Of a stretch of 64,000 nucleotides of DNA, positions 1 to 12,185 are shown one piece after another (position 1 is the first letter of the stretch; the number at the start of each line of letters is the position of its first letter). Under the pieces are notes generated by a model. That model saw nothing but the letters and a program-made list of their open reading frames with translations. It did not search any database and had not been told where the DNA came from. The translations under genes and the position numbers were made by a program. The stretch lies in assembly GCA_028551475.1 (NCBI GenBank), contig CM052360.1:5010501-5074500 (forward strand). The letters run 5' to 3'. The DNA is from Casuarina equisetifolia. Lineage: Eukaryota > Streptophyta > Magnoliopsida > Fagales > Casuarinaceae.

Positions 1-44
1 TGCTAGGTTCGACCTCTCCACTAGGCTGTTATTATTTTGGCCAT

Positions 45-1247
45 TGTTTAGTGAAATTTAGATACAAGTGAACATGTCGAACAAGTAATATAATGATGAG
101 AAAAATATCGTCTCATAGAGATTGGCAATTGCTAGAGCAACTAATTACTAACGGTAAACAACTCTTAGAATTTATCTAGCAAATCAAATTGATAGATAAT
201 AGATTAACTAACTAAATCTAAGAAAACTAAATACAAGAAATATGTTAGAGAATATGATTTCACCATAATTACTAGGTATTAATATTGATTATTTATGTTT
301 GCAAGATGAATAATATGGCGAAAATTCATAATTTATTTACTATCCTATGTCTAGGTATAACAAACCTATTTAGCTCATCAATTCACTATATCTCTATATG
401 TGAATTGAAACAAACCAAATGCATTAGGATCTATGAACATTCCGAGTTTACACTGAAAGCCACACAAACAATATAATATATGTCTATGCATATTTAATTT
501 ATGGTTACATATTACAAGAAGCAATTGCATATTATCTCCTGTCGGTCTCAAACATGCAAATCATATCATTTAAGTGGTAGCTAATCACTTAAAAGCATTA
601 AACACAGTAACATGTAACTTTACATAAATAAAATACCTTGTAAAACATAACAATCATGATATTCATATCATCATAATTAGGTTACATCGTAGCTCTAACA
701 AAAGTAAACTAAAACACAAAGAAATAATAAGGAAGAAAAATAATAGAAATTAAAGAAGGCATCTTGAATCTAAAAATAAGACGTCTATCATCCTTTTTGT
801 CTTCTCTTCAAGAAAACCTTGAGTTGTGCTCAATTTCCTCCTCCTCATCTTTTAGCCTCTTCTCTTCTCTTAAATAGGGTTTAGGTTTAGACTTATCTCA
901 TATTCTAGTAAAAGTGGGTTTTGGATACCTAAGACAATTGAGTCTTGAACTCTTATATTAATTGGGCTTTGAACTCCTAATATGACTAGGTTTTCTAATT
1001 ATTTAAAAAACCTAACAACAATAGAAAATCTAAAATTCAAGCCCATCTTGATTTTCTTGATCTTGATATTTTAACCATATAATAAACATTAGGTTCTCTA
1101 TACTTATCCTTTTTTTCCATGACTCCTTATGTTACAAAAACAAAACAAATTCAAGTAAATAAGAAGAATTAAAATAATTTCTCATAAACATTGCATTATT
1201 TATTACCTAAAAGTAGGTAAAATAACTCTATAAAAATAAAGTTATCA
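45..1247 (-). mobile_element. Solo LTR of Athila-like (Ty3/gypsy) family, same family as element C
   Basis: Read on the minus strand, this stretch matches the long terminal repeat at 10603-11854. It opens with TGATAACT at 1247 and its last dinucleotide lies at 45-46. The 5-bp word gccat stands directly outside both ends (40-44 and 1248-1252), which is a target-site duplication. No gag, primer-binding site or polypurine tract adjoins it, so it is a solo LTR left by recombination between two LTRs. The short plus-strand reading frame at 285-476 is the mirror of one in the element C LTR and is not a gene. Confidence 0.88.
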
Positions 1248-1591
1248 GCCATTAAGAACGACATTAAGCTAAAGTTAAAAAATCAGAAGATATGGATAAA
1301 TGAAAGCAATTCTTGTCTTTTCCCAATGTATGTGGTATTGGTAGATCATTCTTGATATGTCCACTGATCTGTTCTAAAAGGCTTTCTTGTATTTGGAGTT
1401 TTCCTTCTTTTTTATTGGACGATGGACATAAGTATAGCAACAGTTCCTAACTCCATTTACTTTTTATTTATATCTAATAGAAAGCCATAGTATCATGTAC
1501 TACTGATAAATGAGAGTCACTATGCAGGTAAATATACCAAAAACTTCATCAAAGAGAGTGTATTTAAGCAAATGGGGAGTAGGATACTCAC

Positions 1592-1845
1592 GAGATGCAA
1601 TCAACTGGACATGCTTCTATGGCTTCTTGTATCTTGTTCTCAGGATCAACCCATTGTGCAACGACCCTTGCTCTTCCATAAACTGATTCAATAGCAAAAG
1701 TCTTTTTAGAAAATAAGGCACATTTTAAGCAGCCAACACACTTGACTTCATCAACAAATATGGCTCTTTTTTCAGTTTCCAATCCTAACCAATCCGAGTA
1801 CATAGGCTTGCCTGTATAACCTCCTAGTTCTATAACTTTCTTTTG
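1592..1845 (-). pseudogene. Exon of a chloroplast DnaJ-type protein with a 4Fe-4S ferredoxin domain (fragment)
   Basis: One exon of about 85 codons. It carries the cysteine pattern C-x2-C-x2-C (CVGCLKC) and, about 40 residues on, a CPVDC motif, together the bacterial-type ferredoxin 4Fe-4S arrangement. The spacing and words such as YGRARVVAQW are those of the ferredoxin domain found after the J domain in plant plastid DnaJ proteins of the DJC76/77/82 group (from family knowledge). It is flanked by a plausible acceptor (ag at 1846-1847) and a good donor (GTGAGTA just below 1592). No J domain or further exon was found in the window, and a retrotransposon LTR lies on each side. I take it as a gene fragment, although a host gene with very long introns cannot be excluded. 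Confidence 0.6.
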
Positions 1846-1847
1846 CT

Positions 1848-2285
1848 ATTGTAGCTTGTCTAAAGTCGTAACTTTGATGCTAGATACATCGCTGACGAAA
1901 ACCAAAATCATCGTTTATGCTTGTACATTTTAATGTCAATTAAATAAATAGATGTATGTTTGGATGGTATAAATGAGAGTTGATGGAACCAATGGCTTAT
2001 GTCTTGCAATCATTATTAAATAGTTTATATATAAAACACTCAACGACACTGCCAACGTTGAGAGAAAGCAAACATTCAAACTTGTTGGCCTCAAAGTTCA
2101 TAAAATTCAAACCAATATAAGAACTTTTATAAGACATTAGATAGGAGAAATATCTCTTGTGTTTCTGTGCTTTGGCTTTAGTTAAGAGTATGACATTAGT
2201 CTCCTATGGAAAAGAAGAAAGAGGAGAAAGTTTATAAATACACACTTGATTTTGCACCAAATGCACGTGACGCAATAGGCAGTAG
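1848..2285. repeat. Dispersed repeat, left half; inverted copy at 60.49-60.86 kb
   Basis: This stretch pairs in reverse complement with about 60490-60860. Together with 4046-4180 it forms one older repeat that was later split by the solo LTR at 2286-4045. No coding potential was seen. It ends at the splice acceptor of the ferredoxin exon, so part of it may be an intron of that gene. Confidence 0.7.
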
Positions 2286-4045
2286 TGTAAGGTTTTATGG
2301 CTAACCAAGAAATGGGGGGTTGAATTGGTTTCTTAGGTTATAGCTTTATTTTTTTTTCGTTCTTCTAGATTTCATGCAAGATTGTCATTCAACACAATTA
2401 TATCAAAGCATATAATTAAAGAGATAAGACAAGATAAGCAAGCTCAAAGGTTTACACAATGGTTTGGCACTTTTCACCTACTTTCACCCTCTTCTCCTTC
2501 AACTTAAACTAAGTTGAATTCTACTTTACTTCAAGTTAGAAGAAATCCTCTCCTACACTTCACAACTCCTCAATAAGGAGTTATTTATTTCATGGTTACA
2601 AAGCTTAGGTTGAATCAACCTTATTACATCAAACCAATCCTTAAATGTATAATGTGTGTGAGGAATATTGCTTCTCAAAGAGTTAATTGAAGATGTGTAA
2701 GTTCAATTCAAGCTCTACTCACAAAACCCCTAAATTTTCTCAAAGCTAGGGTTTTGGATTTACAAAGATCTTTATGTGCAAATAATATTTTGAAGTAATC
2801 TAGCACATAGAAAGATCAATCTCACAGTAAATATTCACAAGATTATAGATTTGAAGGAATATCACCGAAGATTCTTACTTTCTCCAAGGATTGAAGAACA
2901 TGGCAGTATGAGTATAAGATTTTCACAACTTCAATCTTTTTCAATGAAATTAGTAGTATTTCATTCAACATATCTCAAACATTCACCTGAAGCTCATTAT
3001 ATAATAGATTATTGAATCTTAAGCACTTTAGGGTTTCAATTCAAACTTGTTTGAGATTTTTCCATTGAGGCTTGATAGAAGCAATATGATACAGCTGTAG
3101 AGACAACGATTATTGTACTAGAGGACCGTTCTAACACATCCATCACCTCATTCTTCTTCCCGTTGAAGAGTCAGCAGTTGAGATAAAAGGATGAGGACGG
3201 CTTCATGCAGAGATGAGGCTTAGGGCTTCATTCTATTCAACATAAGAGAGTAGTCTTTTATCAAAGTGAAACGGCCGCATTTCACTTAAGTGAAGTCAAC
3301 TTGGGCTGAGCTCTGCGGGCCTGTTTGTGGATTGAACTTAGCAAGCCTACTTCACACTGGTCCAACAATTAACCAGTCTAGTAATCAATTGGTGCAACAA
3401 TTAATTAGTCTAGTAGTTAATTGTCCAATAATGATCTAACAAGTAATCGGTCCAATAATGATCCAGTAAGTAATCGGTCCAATAACGATCCAGTAAGCAA
3501 TCGGTCCAATAAAGATCCAGCAAGCAATTGGTCCAATAATGATCCAACAAGCAATCGGTCCAATAATGGTCCAGAAAGCAATTGGTCCAATAATGATCCA
3601 GCAAGTAGTTAGTCCAATAATGATCCAACAAGCAGTCGGTCCAATAATGATATAGCAAGCAGTCAGTCCAATAATGATCAAATAAAGATTAATTGGTTTA
3701 GGACAAGCTAGTGAATATTTTCTCTCATATTTGTATTGAGCAAGTAGTATACCTTTATCTTTCACAAGTACCTATAAGCACACAATTACCAAGTATCATT
3801 TTCTTTTAATATAAGCACCTATATTTTTGCTCATTAAATCACATAAAATAATTTATCTTAACTCTATATGTGATGTTTGATAATAGAATGTAGAAAACTG
3901 GCTATTTTATAATATCATTAGTTGATATTATAATTTGCACACCTTTTACTTCCTTTGGTATTCAATGAATGCACATAAACATGTTATCATACATTCACAA
4001 ATAAAATTTTTCTCAACAAAACATATCAACACATGATTTTCAACA
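2286..4045 (-). mobile_element. Solo LTR of SIRE-like copia family (same family as element B)
   Basis: On the minus strand its start region matches the first few hundred bases of the element B LTR (for example 3880-3960 against 22170-22250). Its end matches the B terminus, where a C-rich tract precedes ...aagccataaaac. The ends are TG and CA. The flanking words agtag (2281-2285) and tgtag (4046-4050) are a one-mismatch target duplication. The inverted relative at 60.5 kb lacks the LTR, confirming the insertion point. Inside is a 27-bp minisatellite, listed separately. All reading frames within it are chance or repeat-driven. Confidence 0.85.
3415..3690. repeat. 27-bp minisatellite inside solo LTR
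   Basis: About ten imperfect copies of a 27-bp unit of the form ggtccaataatgatccagca plus seven more bases. Because 27 is a multiple of three, open frames run through it on both strands as 9-residue protein repeats; these are not genes. The equivalent spot in the element B LTRs (about 10447-10500 and 22450-22500) has only a few ~18-20 bp copies, so this is a local expansion. Confidence 0.92.
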
Positions 4046-4200
4046 TGTAGGTTGTCAAAGGTGCAATAGACATTCAAGCAGTGTTATGAGGTAATGATAT
4101 TGGGACGCCTCTTGAAGCATGATACAACCATGAGTTGCAAGGAGAGACATTTTTATGACTTTGGTGTAACGTCGGTCTTTAAGGCTAGTTGTCTTATATG
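4046..4200. repeat. Dispersed repeat, right half; inverted copy at about 60.37-60.49 kb
   Basis: Continuation of the repeat at 1848-2285 beyond the solo LTR. Read in reverse complement it matches about 60370-60490, including the stretch around the word gcatgata. No gene was seen; the short frame at 4094-4318 crosses the border into the next duplicated segment. Confidence 0.65.
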
Positions 4201-5525
4201 TTCAATTGTCCTTAGTGTCTGGTTGGTGCAAAAGGTATATCCCCACCTCAACTGGAAACCAACTAAAAGCCATTCAAAATTTCTAGGTAACCAATATTAC
4301 TCTCAACAAATAGCATAGAAAGAGAATGGTTTTGAGGGGTGAGTTGCTAGTTGATTACATCTAAATACTTGTAGTTACCTTGTAAAATCTCTAATGCTAG
4401 ATGTCTGAAGGAGATCAAACCAGTGGGGATTATGAACCAATAATTATTATCATCAAGAAGTTCAGGTATCACTATTGTCCACAAATTTTAAATAAATCGT
4501 TATTCATGTGTTGTGCAATAATTAGACAATGTTAAGCAACCATTAAGTATGCCTTAAATGGAAAGTAGATGTTGATGTCTAAGATGATTATTACTACAAG
4601 AATTTGACTTCAATATAGGAACTACTTAGGATAGGAGAGTATAGGTCATAAAGGGGACTAGATTTGGTATTTAAAATGGTTATATGTTTTCTCAAGTTTG
4701 AGTATCATGCAAGAATCATTAAAGATACAGTTTCATAATTGCTTCCCATGTTAGAATAAGTAAATGAATAGGGTAATAATTAGGAATAAATTATGAGATA
4801 TATAGCTATCACTACTATTGCTATGATGCCCAAATATTAGAATTTGATAGTCATCCTTATGCTGAAATGATATTATAGATGATTTCTTTGTATTTTGATT
4901 GTCTGATGAAAGTAATATAAAAATGTAACTAGTTAGGCTTTGTATAGTCTCGGCACGTCAAAGGATCTAGTTTTTTATTGATTAGAAATGGATTCCTTCC
5001 ACTAGTCTATCTATTGCCTTACAGCATACTATTCAACTGGGAAATCTACTCTCTTGATCTTACTTGATTAGTATTAAAGTTGCAAATCATCATCACCTTC
5101 TCACACGTGTTTACCTCTTAACTCCACATGACCTTTCAATTCTGATCAGAATATCAGTCCAACTTTTTTCAGTGAATTGGTTGGTCAGAACATCTTTTTC
5201 CTCGTAACAAAATGTTATTCACACTTCGATGCATGGGTTATCTCCCATGATACATCATCATTCTCTGGGGGAAAACTGTACCCAATTCCATCACTTTGTC
5301 TCTTACAATTAACTATTGCAACCATAAACCTCTCATTCTCCAGTGCTGAAGGATACATCACTTGTTCTTCCTAGAAAAGTCATCAAAATCGAATGAAACT
5401 TCAAGGACAATATCAATTTTAAAAACCTCAATTTTGTAACATAAAAATATTATTATCTTTCTGTCCCATGATCACTCCCTAGTTATCTTACAAAAAAAGT
5501 CAAAGTGTTGAAGGCCAATACAAGT

Positions 5526-5832
5526 TGTTCGGATAAAGATCAGAAGGGTAGCCACGTCACTTGTGGCTGCCCCGTCAGCTATACAGCAGCTAGGAAAAGG
5601 GGTTCCATCGTAACACCTACAGCAAACATAGCAACTACTCAAGTAGCTACTATGAGTCATCTCAAGTAATAGGAGATGTGCGACGTAAGGAGACAAGACC
5701 TGGAGCTCACCGTTTCTTTTTTTTTTTTTCTCTTTAAATAGACATTGTATAAGAACGATCTTAATCACCACGTGATCAATCACCCGTTTTGTAATAGCTT
5801 TGTATTAGGGTTTTCTTTATAGCATTTTGACA
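5526..5832 (+). repeat. 5' LTR of copia element A
   Basis: Starts TGTTC, ends TTTTGACA, and is followed at once by the primer-binding word tggtatca. A TATA-like ctttaaataga lies near 5732. It is shorter than the 3' LTR because of internal deletions. Confidence 0.88.
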
Positions 5833-6479
5833 TGGTATCAAATATCAAGTTCTCCTCATTGTGTTTTTCATGAATTAAGCTTAAAACTCGTTCATTTTCA
5901 TTTGATCCAAATTGCTTGTGCTCAAAACCCACAAATTGGAGTTTTCTGGCTAATTTCCAGTCAAAATTGATCGTAAAGACACCTTCCAACGTCTTCTATC
6001 ACAAACTGGACTGCACCCCAACCCGGTGTTGCACTTATTATGGTGACCTAACCCAAAAAGGTGTAGTTTTGGTTTAGTTTGTTTATTCAAACAAAACGAT
6101 GACCGAAATGCAGACATACACCATTACCTTCTATTTTAGTGGAACGACGTTGTTCACTATTCAAAACAATCAGCTTCTGAGACTACGTTGCTTCACTTGA
6201 ATGACATCACTGCCCAGCCCTAGCAATGACATTATTTCTCTTCTCAAACGATGTCGTTCTGATCCTAACGTTTTCTAACCATTGAAATGGTAGATTTCAA
6301 CCACTCCACAACATACATGCCACCGCACAATCGAAGTAGAGGAGACCGAATAAGCCTTCGCACCTACCATCATGTTCCTCCGCCCATTATACCATAGTAA
6401 GAATCGAAAAATAAGGTTCAAACCCTAGATTATTCTAACATGTTGTATCTGCCACTCGGAGACACAAATTTGACAACAT

Positions 6480-7525
6480 TGGTGGCGATTAAGCTCAATG
6501 AACCGTGAATTATTTAGCAAGGAGTGAGATGATGACAATTACGCTCTCAATTAAGGATAAATTCATGTTTATCGACGGGTCCTACGCCATGTCGAAACCC
6601 AACTCCCCGACTCGGAAACAATGGAAGTAGTGCAATGACCTTTGTCATGGATAGATCCTAAATTTGATCGGCAACCACCTCCATAATGGTCTTCTCTACA
6701 CCAAGATGGTGGTCGAAATGTGGTTGGAGCTCTATAGCCAGTACCAACAAGTTGACCGATCTAGGGTTTTTGACCTAACTACCAAATTGTGCACAATTCA
6801 ACAGGGAGAATAGTCAATTTCGACCTATTTCGGTCAACTGAAACAATTATGGAATGAATTCAACTCTCTGATTAAGTTGAAACAACCCAGAATGGTGTCC
6901 TTCGAGCTGTGGTAGGAACACAAAGAAGAAATGAAATTCTTCCAGTTTATTCAAGGCCTAAACCATTACTATTTGCTTATTAGAGAGCATATTCTGCTTA
7001 TGTAGCCTACTCCAGATCTTTTGCAAGCTTATTCCATCCTTTACAAGGCAGAATATCACTGGAGCTCATCGAGGAAGACGATCAATGATTTTGCATTTGT
7101 TGTGGCGAAAAGTCAGGTTAACACAAAAGGCCCAGGAGGTGGGTTAGGAGTTGTTGCGACGAGTGCACCTATGGGGACGACCTCCTCAGGCGCTGAATGA
7201 CCAGTCACAAGAGACACGTTGTTTATGTGACCTGTAGCAAATGACGTGTCGTTTACACTAAAGGCAGCACGAAACGACAGGTCGTTTAGGGGTGAGCAAA
7301 ATGATCGTTGTGCCATTTATGGAAAAAAAAAGCCGTAAAAAGGAAGAATGCTACTATTTAGTGGGTCCTCAATGCAATTATTGCAAGGGATATGGCCATG
7401 AAAAGAAAGATTGCTACAAGCTTCATGGTTTTCCATTAGGACACAAAAATTCGAGAGAAAAAGTTAAGGCCAATCTGGTAACGAATGATTCAGATCAAAC
7501 CTTCATTACGAAGATCTATTTCTAG
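6480..7525 (+). pseudogene. Decayed gag of copia element A
   Basis: Translating across several stops and shifts gives copia gag wording (KDKFMFIDGSYAMSK near 6550, FGQLKQLWNEFNSLIKL near 6830). A CCHC zinc knuckle with C-x2-C-x4-H-x4-C spacing (CNYCKGYGHEKKDC) is encoded near 7375-7415 in the open stretch 7292-7525. This protein would form the virus-like particle. The early part is too broken to be translated. Confidence 0.72.
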
Positions 7526-7531
7526 AAATTC

Positions 7532-8830
7532 ATGTTATTCATGAACACCAATCAGGACAGCCATGCCTACTTGGCAGGTACCTCACATTCCCTAAATCAA
7601 TGTTGGATAATTGATTATGGTGCTAGTGACCATATTACTACAAATTTGCCATGCTTAAATTCGATTGTGCCTTGTGCTTCTAGGTTTAGGAAAGTTAAAT
7701 TTCCAAATGGTGATGGTGCATTGGTGACACATATTGGGTACATAAATGTATCTAAAATACTGAAATTGAACATAGTATTATATTCTCTTGATTTTAAGTT
7801 CAATCTCATTTCTACATCCAAATTTTGATGTGAAAATAAATGTTGCATCATATTTTAAGAAAAATTTATGCCTTTCAAGACCTTAGGACGAGTGAAGTTA
7901 AAGGCCTCAGTAGAATTAGAAATGGTCTCTACTATTTTGTTGGATGTTCAAATAGAAATGATGTATCACAACTCCTAGGACATGACCTATCTTTTATAAA
8001 CTCAATGTCAATATGTAACACGTTAAATTCCAAACTTTGGCATTGTAGACTTCGACATATGTCTGATGCAAAATTTCAATATATTAATGATTTCAAATTT
8101 ACAAAATTCTCTCAACATGAGCCTTGCATCATTTATCCACTTGCGAAATAGACTTGCAATCCCTTTCCCACGCGCGATCACACCGCGCAATAGATTTTTA
8201 ACCTAGTTCATGTCCAAGGACCTTATAGAATCCCCAATCTTAAGGGGTCATGATATTTCCTCACATTAGTCGATGATTTTTCATGAGGAACTTAAACATT
8301 CTTAATGAAAGTCAAGAGTGAAACTCATTCACGACTAAAGGATTCCTTATTTTAGTAAAAAACTAGTTTGACACTGAAGTCAAGTGTGTTAGAATTGACA
8401 GTGCACTTGATTTCTTCAATCAGAACACAAAGCAACTGTTCACCTCACGTGGCATTTGACATGAAAGTTCATACGTGCACACACTGTAATAGAATGGTGT
8501 GATGGAGCGTAAACATCGTCATATCTTAGATGTTGCGCAAGCTCTGAAATTCCAGTGCTTAGTGCTTGACAAATTTTGGGGGGAATACGTACTTACTGCT
8601 ATCTATCTCATCAATAGGATGCCATCTATAGATTTGGATGGAATAACACCATTTGAAAAACTTTTTGAAAAATCACCAAAATTCTCACATCTTTGAGTTT
8701 TTGGATGTTTGTGTCATGCCACCACCGTAAGACCAAAGGACAAGTTTACCCCCCGAGCAATCCCTAGCATCTTTATAGGATATGCTCATGGTTAGAAAGG
8801 TTACAAATTGTATGACCCTAAAAAGAATAC
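7532..8830 (+). pseudogene. Decayed protease and integrase of copia element A
   Basis: The protease core at about 7600-7640 reads WIIDYGASDHIT, where copia proteases have D-S-G; the serine is tyrosine here. The pre-integrase zinc region follows near 8035 (LWHCRLRHMSDAKF), then pieces of the integrase core and its C-terminal part (MERKHRHILDVAQAL at about 8502, YLINRMPS at about 8608). Several stops and shifts split it into short frames at 7532-7828, 7840-8151 and 8499-8696. The enzyme would insert the cDNA into the host genome; this copy cannot. Confidence 0.75.
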
Positions 8831-9349
8831 ATTTTTTGTAAGTCAGGATGTAAAATTCCACGAGGATGTCTTTCTATTTTCACAAGTAAAGGCCAGATCA
8901 CAATCTACCATGCAAGTACCTTTAACAGACCCCATTCCAGAGGCTCTGAGAATGCATGATGTTGAGGTACCTTCTGACCCTACACATCCATTACCTACTT
9001 CGACTAATCCCATAAGCCACCAACCAAACACATCACCCTTGTTGGAATCAACTCGTATACTTATACCATTACCACCTTTAGCAGACCCTCTTGACATGTT
9101 CTCTGATGATGAGATCATACCTACATCAGACAGTTCACTCGAGCCACAACCACAAATGACCCCTCGATGCTCCACTAGGAATACCTAACCTTTTTTATGG
9201 TCGAAAGATTACGTATGCCCACCATTAATGTAGCATAAACAAAATCATCAGCTTATCCACTTTTGATCTACATCTCATATGACCATTTACCATTGGATAA
9301 CTAACATTTTATTGCATATATATATATATGCTGATATTGAACCAATGCA

Positions 9350-10093
9350 TCATCATAAGGTGATTAACAATCCTAGATGGCAAGAAGCCATGGAATAAGA
9401 GATTAAGGCATTGGAGGCAAATGATACATAGGAGATAATGGACCTACCTAAGGGGAAAAAACCCATTGGTTGTAAATGGGTATACAAGATCAAGTACAAG
9501 GCTAATGGATCAATAGGTATAAAGCAAGGTTAGTAGCAAAAGGATACAATAAAAAAGGAGTGGCTTATCATGAGGTCTTCGCTCCAATTGTGAAACACAT
9601 CACAATTTGGTGTGCTCTCTCTTTAGCAGCCCAAAACAGATGGGACATTTATTAAATGGATGTGAACAATGCTTTCATGCAAGGAGATTTAGATGAAGAG
9701 GTCTACATGCGACCTCTACTAGATGATCCCGCAAAGAACAACGAAAAAGTTTGTAAATTGAAGAAGTCTATTTATGGACTCAAGTAGGCAGCTAGACAAT
9801 AGTATGAGAAGTTCACAAAAGCCCTCCTCACAGCTAGTTACAAGGATTCTATATATGACACCTCGTTGTTTGCTCGATGTAGAGGTAACCTTATTGTTAT
9901 TCTCATGATTTATGTGGATAATATACTCATTACTAGCAGTGATTCAGAAAGGATACAAGAATTGAAAGCACACCTAAACTCTGTTTCCATATTAAGGACT
10001 TAGGAGATCTCAAATTCTTTCTTGGGATTGAGGTCCTTAAAGATGATAAAAGTATTCATTTGATTCAATGCAAGTATATTCTTGAGATGATAG
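9350..10093 (+). pseudogene. 5' part of reverse transcriptase of copia element A
   Basis: Fragments of the copia RT can be followed through many stops: NNPRWQEAME near 9370, KKPIGCKWVYKIKYKANGS near 9460, then the active-site strand as IYVDNILIT near 9908-9935. The usual second aspartate of YVDD is asparagine here. The reading stops at 10093, where element B inserted after the codons for KYILEMI. It resumes at 23782. Confidence 0.75.
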
Positions 10094-10602
10094 TGGGTTT
10101 TGTTGTGACTGAAAATATTTTCTTGTAAATATCAATTCTCAAATTATGTTTTTTCTAAATGTGCAAAAAGAAAAATTAGAGGAAGTAAAAGGTGTATAAA
10201 TTATAATATCAATTAATGATATTATAAAGTAACCGGGTTCCTACATTTTCTAATAAAATATATTCTTAAAGTATTTGTGACATATATTCAAATAAATGTT
10301 GATTATTTGAATATATTGATTATTTAAATATTTCTTCAAGAAATATGAAATATAATTGAATATATTTTAGGAATATGATACTTGGTTTGGTGAAATTGCA
10401 GGAACAATATATTAGCTTAAGTTCAATATATGCAATACATTATAAATGTATTGGACCATGTATTAATATTGGACCGTGTATTAATATTGGACCGTGTTGA
10501 TAGTGGACCGGATATACATGCTGAATATATATTATTACTGGACTGGACTTTTGCTGCTGGATTGTGAGAATATAGGTGCGGCCCAAGTTCACGTTAGCCT
10601 GC
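10094..10602 (+). repeat. 5' LTR of element B, first part
   Basis: Matches 22090-22600 of the 3' LTR. Contains a short tandem repeat of an 18-bp unit (attaatattggaccgtgt) near 10455-10500. Interrupted at 10602 by element C. Confidence 0.88.
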
Positions 10603-11854
10603 TGATAACTCTATGTTTATAGAGTTATTTGACTTGTTTTTAGGCAGTAAGCAATGCAATACTTATGAGAAAATATTTGAATTCCTCTTTATTTACCTAA
10701 ATTTATCTTGTTTATGTAGTACAAGGAGGCAAGGAGAAAAGGAATGAACATGGAGAACCTAATGCTTATTGTGTGGCAAAATCATAATATCAAGATCAAG
10801 ATAGTCAAGATGGGCTTGGGCTTTGGATGATTGTTATTAGATTTTCTATTGTTATTAGGTTTTCTATTTATTTAGAAAACCCAGTAATGTTAGGAATTCA
10901 AATCCTAATTAATTTAGAAGTTCAAAACCCAATTGTTTTAGATCTCTAAAACCCAATTCTATTAGGATAGGAGGTAAGTCTAAACCTAAACCTTATTTAA
11001 GAGAAGAGAAGAGGCAAAAGAAGGGGAGGAGGAAATTAAGCACAACTCAATAAAGAGGCCAAGAATTCAAGGTTTTCTTGAAGAGAAGACAAAAAGGGTG
11101 ACAAACTTCTTGTTCTTGGATTCAAGATGCCTTCTTTATTTCTTATTACCATTCTTCCTCATTATTTCTTTATGCTTTAGTTTATTTTTGTTAGAGCTAC
11201 GATGTAACCTAATTATGATGGTATGAATCTTATGGTTATTATGTTTTACAAGATATTTTATTTATGTGAAGTTACATATTACGGAGTTTAATGCTTTTAG
11301 GTGATTAGCTACCACTTAGATGACTTGATTTGTATGTTAGAGACCGACAGGAAATAGCATGCAATTGCTTCTTGTAATATGCAACCATAGATTAAATATG
11401 GATAGACATATACCATATTGTTTGTGTGGCTTTCGGTGTAAACTGAGAATGTTTATAGATCCTAATGCATTTGGTTTGTTTCAATTCACATATAGAGATA
11501 TAGTGAATTAATGAACTAAGTAGGTTTGCTATACCTAGACATAGGATAGTAAATAAATCAGGAAGTTCCGCCATCACATAGATATTATCCCTCTTGCAAG
11601 CATAAATAATCAATATTAATACCTAGTGATTATGGTGAAATCATATGCTCTAACATATTTATTGTATTTAGTTTTCTTAGATTTAGTTAGTTAATCTATC
11701 ATTTATCAATTTGATTTGTTAGATAAATTCTAGGAGTTATTCACTTTTAGTAATTAGTTGGTCTAGTAATCACCAATCTCTGTGGGACGATATTTTTCTT
11801 ATCATTATATTACTTGTTTGACATGTTCACTTGCATTTAGAATTTCTCCGAACA
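10603..11854 (+). repeat. 5' LTR of element C
   Basis: Begins at TGATAACT and ends just before the primer-binding site. The first about 575 bp match the truncated 3' copy at 15410-15985, and most of its length matches the solo LTR at 45-1247 in reverse. A T-rich and A-rich leader with several runs of t and a follows at 11940-12170. Confidence 0.88.
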
Positions 11855-12185
11855 AGTTTTTGGCGCCGTTACCGGGGATTGGTTGTTTTACTGTCGATTA
11901 ATATTAATACTGAATAATTTTTAGGTTTAATCTAGCTTTTATTTTCTTTTAAGAAAAAATCATTTTTTTTCTTTTAATTCTTGAAAAACAAAAAATCGTT
12001 TCTTTTAATTCTTGAAAAAAAAATCGTTTCTTTTAATTCTTGAAAAAAATTGTTTTCTTTTTAGTTGTTAAAAAAAAAAAGAAAAAAAATATTTTTTGTT
12101 TTATTTTTATTTTGCTTTATTTTTTTTTCTTGAAAAAAAAAAGTCTTTGTTAAGTTGTTATTGTAGAAAGATTAAGCAACAAGGA

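Noticed and set aside
3415-3690. Possible CRISPR-like array
   Set aside because: The units are directly adjacent with no unique spacers, the sequence is a plant LTR, and no cas genes exist nearby.
3410-3765. Overlapping open frames on both strands with 9-residue repeats
   Set aside because: They come from the 27-bp minisatellite, whose unit length is a multiple of three. No start context or conserved domain, and they lie inside an LTR.
5177-5374. Plus-strand frame conserved at 42044-42307
   Set aside because: Antisense shadow of the last OB-fold exon; the conservation is due to the minus-strand exon.
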